Assembly: GCF_014647495.1 (NCBI RefSeq)
Contig: NZ_BMPH01000012.1
Location: forward strand, 1 to 64,000
Direction of reading: 5' to 3'
DNA: 64,000 nucleotides
Source of the DNA: Glutamicibacter protophormiae
Lineage (GTDB): Bacteria; Actinomycetota; Actinomycetes; Actinomycetales; Micrococcaceae
In this document: positions 9,698 to 17,974 of the stretch, piece after piece
Layout of the letters: each line of letters starts with the position of its first letter
How positions within the stretch are numbered: the stretch's first letter is position 1
The notes under the pieces: model-generated
Seen by the model: only the letters and a program-made list of their open reading frames with translations
Told to the model about the DNA's origin: nothing
Databases searched by the model: none
Position numbers and translations under genes: made by a program

Positions 9698-10278
9698 TAC
9701 GCCACCCCCATCAGGTCTCGAAGCTTAATCATGCCATCGCGGATGCGCGTCTTGGCGGTGCCCACCGGGATTCTCAGGAGGTCGGCCACCTCGTGGTGCG
9801 TGTAGCCGCCGAAGTAGGCCAGCTCGATGGCGGCACGCTGGGTCTCGCTCAGGCGCTTCAGCGCCTGGACGATGCGCCGGCTCTCGTCATGGAGGATGGC
9901 GTTCTCTTCGACGTCGTTGTACTCGGTGCCGATGTCCTGCAGCCCCATGCGCAGGTCGCGGTCCCGGCTCGCCTGGCTGGAGCGGATGCGGTCCACCGTG
10001 CGGCGGTGCGCGAGGGTCAGGAGCCAGGCCGCGGCGCTGCCGCGGGCCCGGTCGAACCGCTTGGCCTGCTGCCAGGCCTCCACGAAGATTTCCTGCAGCA
10101 CTTCCTCGCTTTGCGCCTCGTCCTTGAGCAGGCGCCGGACCAGTCCAAAGACCCGTGGAGCGAGGCAGTCGTAGAACTGCTCGAAGGCGCGCTCGTCGCC
10201 GTCGGCAATACGGCGCATGAGTTCTTCGGGTGAAACCATCACCCGCTCTGGAACTGCGTCGCTCATCTCCGAAGTCAT
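9697..10278 (-). CDS. sigK: ECF RNA polymerase sigma factor SigK
   Basis: This is a group IV sigma factor of about 193 residues with region 2 (ERAFEQFYDCLAPRVFGLVRRLL...EEVLQEIFVEAW) and region 4 (LSETQRAAIELAYFGGYTHHEVA...GTAKTRIRDGM). The gene order, with overlapping rskA and a nearby fasciclin lipoprotein, matches the SigK regulon of mycobacteria. The start is uncertain. MTSEMSDAV at 10278 is used, but an in-frame GTG at 10329 and later ATGs are possible, and none has a strong RBS. The product should transcribe the fasciclin gene and perhaps its own operon. Confidence 0.93.
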   Translation of the reverse strand: MTSEMSDAVPERVMVSPEELMRRIADGDERAFEQFYDCLAPRVFGLVRRLLKDEAQSEEVLQEIFVEAWQQAKRFDRARGSAAAWLLTLAHRRTVDRIRSSQASRDRDLRMGLQDIGTEYNDVEENAILHDESRRIVQALKRLSETQRAAIELAYFGGYTHHEVADLLRIPVGTAKTRIRDGMIKLRDLMGVA

Positions 10279-10375
10279 AGACCCAAGAATCTCATGCACG
10301 ACTGGATCTTTCCCATGGTTCTCATCCACCGTTCAGTTTCAAGGGCGTTCGCCGGTGCCTGCCGCGACGCGCGGC

Positions 10376-10421
10376 GCACGGCGGCGTCCGGATCCTCCGC
10401 CGGAACCGGACGCCGCCGTGC
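10376..10421 (-). terminator. Terminator after the fasciclin gene
   Basis: A perfect 16-bp GC-rich stem (10376-10391 with 10406-10421) lies just past the fasciclin stop on the minus strand, between it and sigK. There is no strong U-tract. It suggests that sigK-rskA has its own promoter or is reached by readthrough. Confidence 0.7.
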
Positions 10422-10454
10422 CTTGGTTGGTCGGACAGGGTGCTTGCGCCGCGG

Positions 10455-11138
10455 CTACTTGTCGGCCGGCGGCATCAGGACGGTGTCGACCAGGTAGACC
10501 ACCGCGTTGGCGGTCTGGACTCCGCCGCAGACAACCTTGGCGTCATTGACCATCAGGTTGTCGCCGCTTCCGGTCACCTTCAGGTCCTGGCCTTCAACGG
10601 TGGTGTGAGTTCCTGTAATGTCTGCGGGCTGGATTTCCCCGGGAACCACGTGATAGGTGAGCACCTTGGTCAGCATGTCCGAATCCTTGACGACCGCGTT
10701 CAGGTCTTTTTCCGGAATGGCCGCGAAGGCCTCGTCAACCGGTGCGAAGACCGTGAATTCTGCGCCGTTCAAGGTGTCGACCAAGTCGACGTCCGGGTTC
10801 AGCTTTCCGGAGACCGCTTTGGTCAAGGTCTTCAGCAACGGGTTGTTGGATGCCGCGACAGCGACCGGGTCCTTGGCCATTCCGGCGACCGAACCGTCGC
10901 CGCTCGGAACGGCTTCGGCATAGGCCGAACATCCCGAGCCGACCAGGCTTCCGGCCGGATCCATGCCGCTGTCGGCGGCCGGGCTGCTTTCGGTAGCCAT
11001 GTCCGAGCTGGAAGCCGCGGGTGCGGATGAGCTCGATGATTCCGGGGTTCCGCTGTCCATTGAGCAGGCACTGAGCCCCAGCGCGGCAACCGCGATCAAT
11101 CCCAGGGCTCCGGCGAACGTTTTCTGAGTGTGCTTCAT
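10455..11138 (-). CDS. Fasciclin-domain lipoprotein (MPT83-like)
   Basis: This 227-residue secreted lipoprotein starts with a signal peptide (MKHTQKTFAGALGLIAVAAL) ending in the lipobox LSAC. A Ser/Ala-rich linker and one FAS1 domain follow (about 95-227: NPLLKTLTKAVS...TVFAPVDEAF...LTYHVVPGEI). The same plan occurs in mycobacterial MPT83, which is controlled by SigK, and sigK-rskA lies directly downstream here. The ATG at 11138 has GAGGGAGAAC upstream. FAS1 domains usually mediate adhesion; the role here is not known. Confidence 0.93.
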   Translation of the reverse strand: MKHTQKTFAGALGLIAVAALGLSACSMDSGTPESSSSSAPAASSSDMATESSPAADSGMDPAGSLVGSGCSAYAEAVPSGDGSVAGMAKDPVAVAASNNPLLKTLTKAVSGKLNPDVDLVDTLNGAEFTVFAPVDEAFAAIPEKDLNAVVKDSDMLTKVLTYHVVPGEIQPADITGTHTTVEGQDLKVTGSGDNLMVNDAKVVCGGVQTANAVVYLVDTVLMPPADK

Positions 11139-11211
11139 GTCGTTCTCCCTCTGCGGCGACGGCGAGAACCGTCGCGGTGTCCCGTCCCGGAAGGGGCGGG
11201 CTTTCACAGGG

Positions 11212-11240
11212 TATTCGGGGCGCACCGCGTTGCGGATTGG
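11212..11240 (-). promoter_or_regulatory. Candidate SigK promoter of the fasciclin gene
   Basis: Read on the minus strand, CCAATCC (11240-11234) is followed after 15 bases by CCGAATA (11218-11212). From memory, SigK promoters of mycobacteria are CCATCC near -35 and CCGAAT near -10, which this resembles. Transcription would start near 11205, about 67 bases before the ATG. Confidence 0.5.
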
Positions 11241-11275
11241 AATGAATTGAAAATAATTTGAAAATGCTCCAAATG

Positions 11276-11323
11276 GCGCAGGTGCCGGTTCCTTTCTGCA
11301 AAGGGAGGAACCGGCACCTGCGC
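11276..11323 (-). terminator. Terminator after the symporter operon
   Basis: A perfect 18-bp stem (11276-11293 with 11306-11323) lies 25 bases past the stop of the symporter's small partner gene. A T-rich stretch with several TTT/TTTT runs follows on the minus strand. Confidence 0.8.
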
Positions 11324-11347
11324 GGTATTGCGGAGGGGAAGGAATAC

Positions 11348-11473
11348 CTAGATCAGGTCCTCACCGCGGCGCTTTGCCTCGCGGACCTCGGACATGAATC
11401 CCTTGCAAATGACGACGGCGACCACGGCCACGATCACCGGCCAGATAAGAACATAGAGGCTGAGGGCTAGCAT
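11348..11473 (-). CDS. Small single-helix partner of the sodium:solute symporter
   Basis: This 41-residue protein, MLALSLYVLIWPVIVAVVAV followed by VICKGFMSEVREAKRRGEDLI, has one membrane helix (about 3-23) and a charged tail. It starts directly after the symporter stop (TAAATG, no spacer), so coupling is near certain. The YVLIWP motif and tail match the short 'putative transporter small subunit' proteins found downstream of some SSS transporters in actinobacteria. Its job, perhaps stabilising or regulating the carrier, is inferred from position only. Confidence 0.85.
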   Translation of the reverse strand: MLALSLYVLIWPVIVAVVAVVICKGFMSEVREAKRRGEDLI

Positions 11474-13174
11474 TTATTCACGCTCCTGAACGGTGGTGGT
11501 GGTGTTCCTGCTGTCGGCAGAAGGCAGGGCGACCGGCTGTTCTCCGGTGTCGAAGTCCCCAGCCCGCTCGGCGATGACCGAGAAGTCGAAGTTCTGCGTT
11601 GACTTGAAAGACATGAGATAGCAGATGATGGTACTGACCGAATAGGCGACGAGCGAGGCCGACAGTGTCGTGTAGTCGCGCAGGAATCCGAAGCAGAACG
11701 GTGCCGCGACCACGGTGGCGCCGATGCCGAGGACCAGCGCCGGACGCAGGCCGAAGAAGCCGAAGGCCATCAGGCCCAGGACGATGCCGATGCCCAGGAC
11801 GGCCAGCAGCTCGATCAGCACGGCGGTGACGCCGGTCATCGGGATCATGTCGAAGCGCACCGGAATGAACACCGCCAGCGCGGCGATGACGGAAACGGTA
11901 AAGGCCTTGTTGGTGACCTTCTTCCAGTAGAAGCTGGCGAGCACCGGGAAAACCAGCGCGCCCCACAGTGCGCCGACGAAGACCAGCAGATCGAGGATGT
12001 TCATCTGCATGCTGGCCAATGCGACGGCCAGCGCGGTCGCGGCGACCATGGTCAGCCGTCCGATCAGCAGCATGGTTTTCGGGTTGGCCTTCTTCTTGCC
12101 TGCAATGTTCTGGCCGTAGATGTCGGCCATCATGATGGAAGACAGTGCGGACAGGTCGGAGTCGGCAGTCGAGGACAGCGCGCCGATGATCATGATGAAG
12201 AACAGCGCCAGCAGGATGCCCGGAAGGTAGCTTGCAGCCATTTCAGGGATGATGTTGTTCAGGTCCCCGCCGGTCGGCTCGAAGCCCAGGTACAGGGCCA
12301 GTACGCCGAGCATGCCGACGCCGATGACCATGGCGCCGTAGCCGATGGTTGCGGTGATGAATGTCGGCTTGATCAGGTCCTCGCGCACTGCGAACAGGCG
12401 CTGGGCGATGGTCTGGTTGCCGATGGCGTAGGCCAGGACCGCTGCGATGTACGGGGCGCCCTGGTTCAGGAAGGCCTCGGAGGAGAAGAAGTTCGACTGC
12501 TGCGCGGTGAGGTTCGACGCCCCTGTCTCGAAGGCTGCGGGGAATCCCGCCGCGAAGAAGATGAACGGCACGATGATTGCCACTGCGCCGAGCATTGCGA
12601 TGACCTGCATGAAGTCGGTAAGCACCGAGGCACGGAAGCCCGACCACAGGGTGTACAACAGCACGCCGCCGGCCACGGCGAACACGCCCTGGATGAAGTT
12701 GAAGGGGGAGAGCATGGAAATCAGCACGCCGCCAGCGATGAAGTTGGACATCAGCGAGATCACCGAGCCGACCACGTTGGAACCTGCCAGCATCAGCTGG
12801 CTGGAGCGGCCGTGACGGACATACATGACCTCTGCCAGCGTATGCGCCTTGGGAGCCACCTTGCGGATGCGTTTGCCGAAGGGGTAGATGAACAGGATCA
12901 TCAGGGCGCCCCATAAGCCGTAGTGGATGGGGCCGCTGATTCCGTAGGTGTAGCCGGACGAGGCCGAGGCGTACATGGAAGAGGCCCAGATCCAGGTAGC
13001 GGTCATACTTGCCGCTGATATGCCGAAGCCGATTTTGTTGCCGGCGGTCATGTACCCGTCGGCGTTTTCATTCTTCTTACCAATACGGGTGGAAACGTAG
13101 AAAGTTCCGCCGTAAAACAAAACCAATAGAAGTACAACGGTCAGAGCGCTGAAACCGACTGTTTCCGGGTTCAC
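11474..13174 (-). CDS. Sodium:solute symporter (SSS family, DUR3-like)
   Basis: This 566-residue carrier has about 13 transmembrane segments. TAGNKIGFGISAASMTATWIW and SGYTYGISGPIHYG followed by KAPKAHTLAEV-type residues (KVAPKAHTLAEVMYVRHG) resemble the urea-type DUR3 branch of SSS transporters. The likely sodium-site helix contains ALSSTADSDLSALSS. The hydrophilic tail is about 40 residues. The GTG at 13174 has GGAGGTGGA upstream, whereas a longer frame would add a basic N-terminus before the first helix. The substrate is not determined; urea or another small solute is possible. It forms an operon with a 41-residue partner. Confidence 0.88.
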   Translation of the reverse strand: MNPETVGFSALTVVLLLVLFYGGTFYVSTRIGKKNENADGYMTAGNKIGFGISAASMTATWIWASSMYASASSGYTYGISGPIHYGLWGALMILFIYPFGKRIRKVAPKAHTLAEVMYVRHGRSSQLMLAGSNVVGSVISLMSNFIAGGVLISMLSPFNFIQGVFAVAGGVLLYTLWSGFRASVLTDFMQVIAMLGAVAIIVPFIFFAAGFPAAFETGASNLTAQQSNFFSSEAFLNQGAPYIAAVLAYAIGNQTIAQRLFAVREDLIKPTFITATIGYGAMVIGVGMLGVLALYLGFEPTGGDLNNIIPEMAASYLPGILLALFFIMIIGALSSTADSDLSALSSIMMADIYGQNIAGKKKANPKTMLLIGRLTMVAATALAVALASMQMNILDLLVFVGALWGALVFPVLASFYWKKVTNKAFTVSVIAALAVFIPVRFDMIPMTGVTAVLIELLAVLGIGIVLGLMAFGFFGLRPALVLGIGATVVAAPFCFGFLRDYTTLSASLVAYSVSTIICYLMSFKSTQNFDFSVIAERAGDFDTGEQPVALPSADSRNTTTTVQERE

Positions 13175-14401
13175 ACTCCACCTCCTTAGGATCGACGAGT
13201 TCGAGAATCGACACCTAGGCGGGACAGAGCCCGCCAAGGCGCATGGTTCTGCACGTCTCATCCCGCGCACTGCGATGGCGGGGTTCGATTAGCCGACGCA
13301 CACAAGCCCTGTGGCCATTAATCACTCTCCGTCCTTTGCTCGGTTCATATCTTGCCTAAACCAGCCTATTTTTAAGCGCGCTGAGTCAGCTCGCAGTCGT
13401 GCTCTCGCTTGCCTTGCGAAGGCATAATGCTCGTTGAATGATCGATAATTCGATCTTGAATGAATCGAACGCGCCGAACAAACAGTTCGGCGGCAAAATC
13501 ACCATTCACCCTTGGTTCTGCCCCATTTGACGGCGAAATTCAAGCCAGTCAAAGAGCCAGTCGATGATCCGCATCGTCGGGCAGGAGGCCGCTCTGCGTC
13601 TGCAGTTCACCGGAAAATAGGTGTTGTTGAGCCTGCCGTATCCGACTTGCGTCGTAGACCTGGCGGGATCATCGACTGCTTGAGCGTAGCATGAATCAGA
13701 GAACCCTGCTCAAATCGTTCCAGATTAAGATCTCTGATCAAGGATCGTTTTAGATCGTTTCGACATCAAATCCAATAACTCAAAAATGATGACTAATCGT
13801 TTTATTGCGATGAAATTTCATGAAATGCAATATTCATTTATGTCTGTATTTGTTGTTTAGTTGCCTGGTTTTTGATGTCGTATCATCGGCGGAGAATTCG
13901 TCTCGGGCCGGCGTGGAAAACGGGTTTGTGACGACGTGCACTGCAATGCATGGCACGACCGCCGAGCGTCGTATTCCAGCGCCAGGCCTTGACCGGTCGA
14001 CTTGGAGGAAACACGGCTGGGCGTGGCCCTACTGCACCAAACGGCCCGTGTTTCCCAAATTTGATCGAGGAGGGCAAGCCACAGCTGCGCAGTTCTGCAG
14101 CTATGCCGCCCTGCTCAAGGTATTGATAGTAAGCGCCGCATCCGGGGGAACGCCGCCGCGGTAAAGAACACCATCACTTTGCCCATGCCGCATGCCGGTG
14201 GGTGGACGCCGTCAAGGATTTGCCGCCCTGGCAAGGAGCAGTGCCTCCAACAAGTTCCGGCGTTCACCAGTGCCAGGTTTGCGGCGTGGGATTTCCCCAT
14301 CGAGCGATCGGTGCGCTGCCAACAGGGATTCTTCGCCGGACAAGAGAAATCCGTGCAGGTCTCCCCAGAGCCCTGCACGGATTCAATTCCCGTGGTTCAG
14401 A
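13175..14401. other. 1.2-kb intergenic region with dyads, no convincing gene
   Basis: No open frame here has family features, and its AT-rich part (about 13740-13870) contrasts with its surroundings. It holds GATCGA-TAAT-TCGATC at 13440-13455, a hairpin CGCCGAAC/GTTCGGCG at 13472-13492, and two close ATCGTTT-type repeats near 13747-13762. These could be regulatory sites for the symporter, whose start is at 13174. A 114-codon plus-strand frame at 13820-14164 has an odd hydrophobic start and no recognisable domain, so it is not called. Confidence 0.5.
14348..14383 (-). terminator. Terminator of the ScyD/ScyE-type gene
   Basis: AATCCGTGCAGG (14348-14359) pairs perfectly with CCTGCACGGATT (14372-14383) 18 bases beyond the stop of the minus-strand gene. 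TCTCTT follows on that strand. Confidence 0.7.
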
Positions 14402-15523
14402 TTAGTGATGACCGTGGTGGCTGCGTCCCAACGTTGCAGTGACAATCGATCCGGATGGCGCCAGCGCATTCGTGCTGACAGCGATCCGGTGCCCGCTGAT
14501 TGCCACGTCGGAGGCCATCTGCGCAGGCAACACGTTGACCGCCTTGCCCTTGACGATCTTGGACACGCCTCCGCCGAACAGCTCGGTAACGAAGACGGTT
14601 CCGCGTTCATCCACTGCGACGCCGGTAGGCGCGCTCAGGTTGCTGGCCACGACGTAGCTCCTCTTGCTATGGAGATTCATCTTGTAGACCTTGCCCTTGG
14701 ACATGGATTCACCCGGAGATCCCGGCAGCACGGTGTAGTACAGCCAGTCACCCCTCAGCGTGATGTCGGTGGGAACGGGCTGGGCCCAGTAGGTGCGTCC
14801 CATCATGCATTCCGGAACGGTCAGGCCGGCCTCCGCAGCTGCGGCGACGACTGCGTCATCGATCACCACGGGCTCGGCGGGGAGCAGCTTGAGCACGCTG
14901 GCCTTGCCGCGAGCATCCACCTTCCACAGCGCGTTGCCGCCCGCGTCGCCCACGTAGACATTGCCGCGCGACACCGCGGTGGAATACGGATGGGAATAGA
15001 CCTCGCCGGTGGACTGCAGCCACGGTGCCTGGTCCAGGCAGGTTTGCGGGGCATCGCGGACACCGTAGACGGTCTTTCCGTCCGGGTTGAGCTTGACTTC
15101 CCACTTGGTCATGTCGGTGATGGTCCGGGTCTTGCCGTGGTGGCTGATGGATTTGAGCAATGCCGGGCCGACGACTTCGGGATTTTCATCGGTGCCCGCC
15201 ACGTTTTCAAAGTAGTACGTGGTGCCGTGCGAGTACGACACTGCACCGATTTCCTTGCCCGGCGCGGAAGCCAGAACCTTCTTGGTTCCGTCCGGTGCCA
15301 CCGATGAAAGCATGCCTGCGAAGGACTCTGTGACCAAGATGCTGCCTCGAGGTCCATGCGCCACCTTCAACGGTCCGCCGAGGCCCTCGATCAGGGTTTC
15401 GACATTCTTCACCGTTGTCCGGGAGTCATGGTGGGATCCGCCTCCGGCTTGTGCCGGGGCGATATTCAACGTTGTTGCCAGAAGCGCCCCCGCAGCGACC
15501 GCTGCGAATGCACGGAATTTCAT
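14402..15523 (-). CDS. Secreted ScyD/ScyE family beta-propeller protein
   Basis: This 373-residue protein has a Sec signal peptide (MKFRAFAAVAAGALLATTLN, cleavage after APAQA). The body is made of propeller-like blades of the NHL type: GPLKVAHGPRGSILVTESF, then PTDITLRGDWLYYTVLPGSPG and SAPTGVAVDERGTVFVTELF. Actinobacterial proteins of this plan are annotated ScyD/ScyE family after cyanobacterial scytonemin genes, although a scytonemin role is not implied. The C-terminus is His-rich (RSHHGHH). The ATG at 15523 gives a complete signal peptide. It stands alone with its own terminator. Function is unknown. Confidence 0.85.
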   Translation of the reverse strand: MKFRAFAAVAAGALLATTLNIAPAQAGGGSHHDSRTTVKNVETLIEGLGGPLKVAHGPRGSILVTESFAGMLSSVAPDGTKKVLASAPGKEIGAVSYSHGTTYYFENVAGTDENPEVVGPALLKSISHHGKTRTITDMTKWEVKLNPDGKTVYGVRDAPQTCLDQAPWLQSTGEVYSHPYSTAVSRGNVYVGDAGGNALWKVDARGKASVLKLLPAEPVVIDDAVVAAAAEAGLTVPECMMGRTYWAQPVPTDITLRGDWLYYTVLPGSPGESMSKGKVYKMNLHSKRSYVVASNLSAPTGVAVDERGTVFVTELFGGGVSKIVKGKAVNVLPAQMASDVAISGHRIAVSTNALAPSGSIVTATLGRSHHGHH

Positions 15524-16105
15524 GGGGTGTTCCTTGCCTTGCTGGTGACTCGCGGTCCGATATGGGACCGCGCGAAGTGGATCTTCACCCGCAAGATCGA
15601 TGGAAGTCATCACACGGCAATGCACCCCTGATGGCGTACGGCCATGGGGAACAGGTTTTGATAGCCCCAAGAATTTTGCGAGTGAATGGAAGCCGTGCGA
15701 GGCGGCTCGCGGCGAAGCGCCCCAGTCACCTCGTCCCCAACAACACCGGCGTGAAAAGCCACGCAAGTGTTTAGATTCTAGGAGCGTAGCCGCCACTGGT
15801 CAATCGTTTCCCACCGGTAACCTGCGGCTCCGTCCAAACAGGGACCAGGAGGCAGCGACGGGTCACCGGAAGATCTGTCGTGAACAAATTTTTTGTTCAC
15901 TTCGCACGCCGCGGACTGCTGCTTGGCGATTTCCGGCGGGGTGGAAGTCGCGCTGCAGCCGGCAGCGTGCCGGAGCGCTATCCGGCAGCCGAAATCCGCG
16001 CCGGAAAACCGCGGTCCGAGGGGCCAAGCGCGCACCGGTGATGGGATCGACCACATCTGCGCCCCAAAAAGGTCATTGACCGGGGCAGCGCCTATACTGG
16101 AACGC
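15524..16105. other. 582-bp divergent intergenic region
   Basis: No convincing gene lies between the ScyD/ScyE-type gene and truB. A perfect 9-bp dyad GTGAACAAA-TTT-TTTGTTCAC at 15880-15900 is the clearest feature and could be a terminator or an operator. The promoters of both flanking genes must lie here. Confidence 0.5.
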
Positions 16106-16108
16106 GTG
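16093..16108 (+). promoter_or_regulatory. Candidate leaderless -10 of truB
   Basis: TATACT (16093-16098) lies 7 bases before the truB GTG at 16106, and no RBS is present. Transcription would begin at or next to the start codon. No good -35 is seen at 17 bp. Confidence 0.55.
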
Positions 16109-17029
16109 AGTAAAGCCGGGCAGAACACTGAAGAGCAGGCCTCTGGCCTCGTACTAGTCGATAAAGAACAGGGCATGACCTCCCACGATGTGGTCGGCCG
16201 CATCCGCCGACTGGCGGGCACCCGCAAGGTGGGCCATGCCGGAACGCTGGATCCGATGGCCACGGGCGTCCTGGTCATCGGCATCAACAAGGCGACCCGT
16301 TTGCTCACCTACATCGTCGGGCACGACAAGACCTATACGGCCACCATCCGCTTGGGCCAGAGCACCGTCACCGATGACGCCGAGGGAGACATCGTCTCCG
16401 AGCGCATCGCCGCCGCCGTGACCGATGAGGACATCGAACGCGAAGTGGCCAAGCTGCGCGGCGAGATCCAGCAAGTCCCCAGCCAGGTCTCCGCGATCAA
16501 GGTCGACGGCAAGCGCTCCTACGCCCGGGTTCGCGCCGGCGAGCAGGTGGAACTGAAGTCCCGCCCGGTCACGATCAAGCGCTTCGACATCCACGAGATC
16601 CGCCGCGAAAACGGCGGCAAGATCCTCGACGTTGACGTCACCGTCTCCTGCACCTCCGGAACCTACATCCGGGCGCTGGCCCGCGACCTGGGCGAAGCGC
16701 TGAACGTCGGCGGCCACCTGACCGCGCTGCGCCGCACCGAGGTCGGCCCGTACAAGATCAAGCTGACCCGCACCCTGGAGCAGCTGGCACAGGAGTTCGA
16801 GATCCTGCCCCTGGAAAAGGCCGCCGCCGCGATCTTCCCGAACCGCACCGTGAGCGTCGACGAAGCCGTGGAGCTGTCCTTCGGGCGTCCCATCGCCGCG
16901 TCAGCCAAGACCATGGACGTTCCCGCAGGCGAGCCCGTCGCGGCTTTCGCGCCCAACGGCGTACTGGTGGCACTGTTGGAAGACAAGGGCGACAAGGCCC
17001 GCACCACGCTGGTATTCACCGCCAAGTAA
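16106..17029 (+). CDS. truB: tRNA pseudouridine(55) synthase TruB
   Basis: TruB converts U55 of tRNA to pseudouridine. The 307-residue product has GLVLVDKEQGMTSHDVV at the start and the catalytic Asp49 in GHAGTLDPMATGVL, then SQVSAIKVDGKRSYARVR and GTYIRALARDLGEAL. A C-terminal PUA-like domain ends the protein. The GTG at 16106 gives the standard N-terminus; it has no Shine-Dalgarno sequence but a TATACT hexamer 7 bases upstream, pointing to a leaderless transcript. The usual rbfA neighbour is about 9 kb away here. Confidence 0.96.
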   Translation: MSKAGQNTEEQASGLVLVDKEQGMTSHDVVGRIRRLAGTRKVGHAGTLDPMATGVLVIGINKATRLLTYIVGHDKTYTATIRLGQSTVTDDAEGDIVSERIAAAVTDEDIEREVAKLRGEIQQVPSQVSAIKVDGKRSYARVRAGEQVELKSRPVTIKRFDIHEIRRENGGKILDVDVTVSCTSGTYIRALARDLGEALNVGGHLTALRRTEVGPYKIKLTRTLEQLAQEFEILPLEKAAAAIFPNRTVSVDEAVELSFGRPIAASAKTMDVPAGEPVAAFAPNGVLVALLEDKGDKARTTLVFTAK

Positions 17030-17067
17030 GCTGCGGCCCAGCTCGTAATCCAGGGAGGATTGCCCTT

Positions 17068-17430
17068 TTGATTGTCATGAACGGCTTTTTCATTGCCGGC
17101 GCGATTGTCTGCGCGGTGGCGCTGCTTGTCGCGGTTATCGCCACGGCCATCCGCAGGCATCCCGACGACTGGGCCCTGGTCGGCGCGATCGCCACCGAGG
17201 TGTTCCTGATCGTCTACGGCATTGCCGCGGCCATCCGCCAGGCCGGGGGAAAGGCGGTGGCCGGAGACCCGATCGAATTCTGGGGCTATTTCATCACCGC
17301 GCTGATCATGCCGCCGATCGCGTTCTTCTGGGCGGTCAGCGAGAAAAGCCGCTGGTCAAACGCCGTGCTCGCGGCCTCGTCCCTGGTCACGTTCGTAATG
17401 TTGTTCCGCATGGAACAGATCTGGCAGTAG
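17068..17430 (+). CDS. Four-helix membrane protein, unknown
   Basis: This 120-residue protein has four predicted helices (about 6-28, 35-57, 68-90, 96-115). No family is recognised. The TTG at 17068 is preferred, because GGGAGGA lies 8 bases upstream, over an ATG three codons later. It sits 38 bp after truB and is followed 10 bp later by another membrane protein gene, so the three genes may share a transcript up to a weak hairpin before ribF. Confidence 0.7.
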   Translation: MIVMNGFFIAGAIVCAVALLVAVIATAIRRHPDDWALVGAIATEVFLIVYGIAAAIRQAGGKAVAGDPIEFWGYFITALIMPPIAFFWAVSEKSRWSNAVLAASSLVTFVMLFRMEQIWQ

Positions 17431-17440
17431 GAGCCATCAC

Positions 17441-17908
17441 ATGAGTCAGAAGCCACGCAATTCGCGCATCCTGCAGGCGGCCGAAGCCAAGAAATCCGCA
17501 GCCGGGCCCAAACCCAGCCGTACCACGGGTCTGGGCCGGGTCATCATCGCCGTCTACGGCATTCTCGCGCTGGCCGCGACGGTGCGTGCGGTCTACCAGA
17601 TCGTGAGCAAGTTCGATGAAGCCCCGGAAGCCTACGTCCTTTCGCTGATCTCCGGCCTGATCTACTTCGTTGCGACCTTCTCGCTGTCCTCGGCCAAGCC
17701 GCATGCCTGGCTGGTGTCGCTGTGGGCGGTGAGCATCGAATTGGCCGGTGTGCTGGTGGTCGGCACGCTGTCGCTGACCCACCCGGAGATTTTCGCGCAC
17801 CCGTCGGTATGGAGCGGTTTCGGCGAGGGCTATGGATACATCCCGCTGGTGCTCCCGATCGTCGGCCTGTGGTGGCTGTACCGTAATCGTAGTGAGCGTC
17901 ACAGCTAA
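17441..17908 (+). CDS. Membrane protein with basic cytoplasmic N-terminus, unknown
   Basis: This 155-residue protein has a hydrophilic basic N-terminus (about 30 residues) and four hydrophobic segments (about 32-54, 66-84, 88-110, 129-147). No family is recognised. It probably forms a unit with the preceding membrane protein, from which it is separated by 10 bp. AAACCCG and CGGGTTT arms with a T-run follow the stop (17905-17940) and may terminate the transcript before ribF. Confidence 0.72.
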   Translation: MSQKPRNSRILQAAEAKKSAAGPKPSRTTGLGRVIIAVYGILALAATVRAVYQIVSKFDEAPEAYVLSLISGLIYFVATFSLSSAKPHAWLVSLWAVSIELAGVLVVGTLSLTHPEIFAHPSVWSGFGEGYGYIPLVLPIVGLWWLYRNRSERHS

Positions 17909-17974
17909 ACCCGTGTAAGAATTGCTACGGCGGGTTTTTTGATCGGCCGAAGAAAGTACCCATAAAGGAGCAAA

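Noticed and set aside
13175-13330. A guanidine or other riboswitch in the symporter leader
   Set aside because: No conserved riboswitch core could be matched; only a GC-rich leader with an RBS was seen.
13820-14164. A 114-codon plus-strand frame in the AT-rich gap
   Set aside because: It starts with a hydrophobic stretch but has no lipobox, no family and no RBS of note, and its composition is mixed. Not called.
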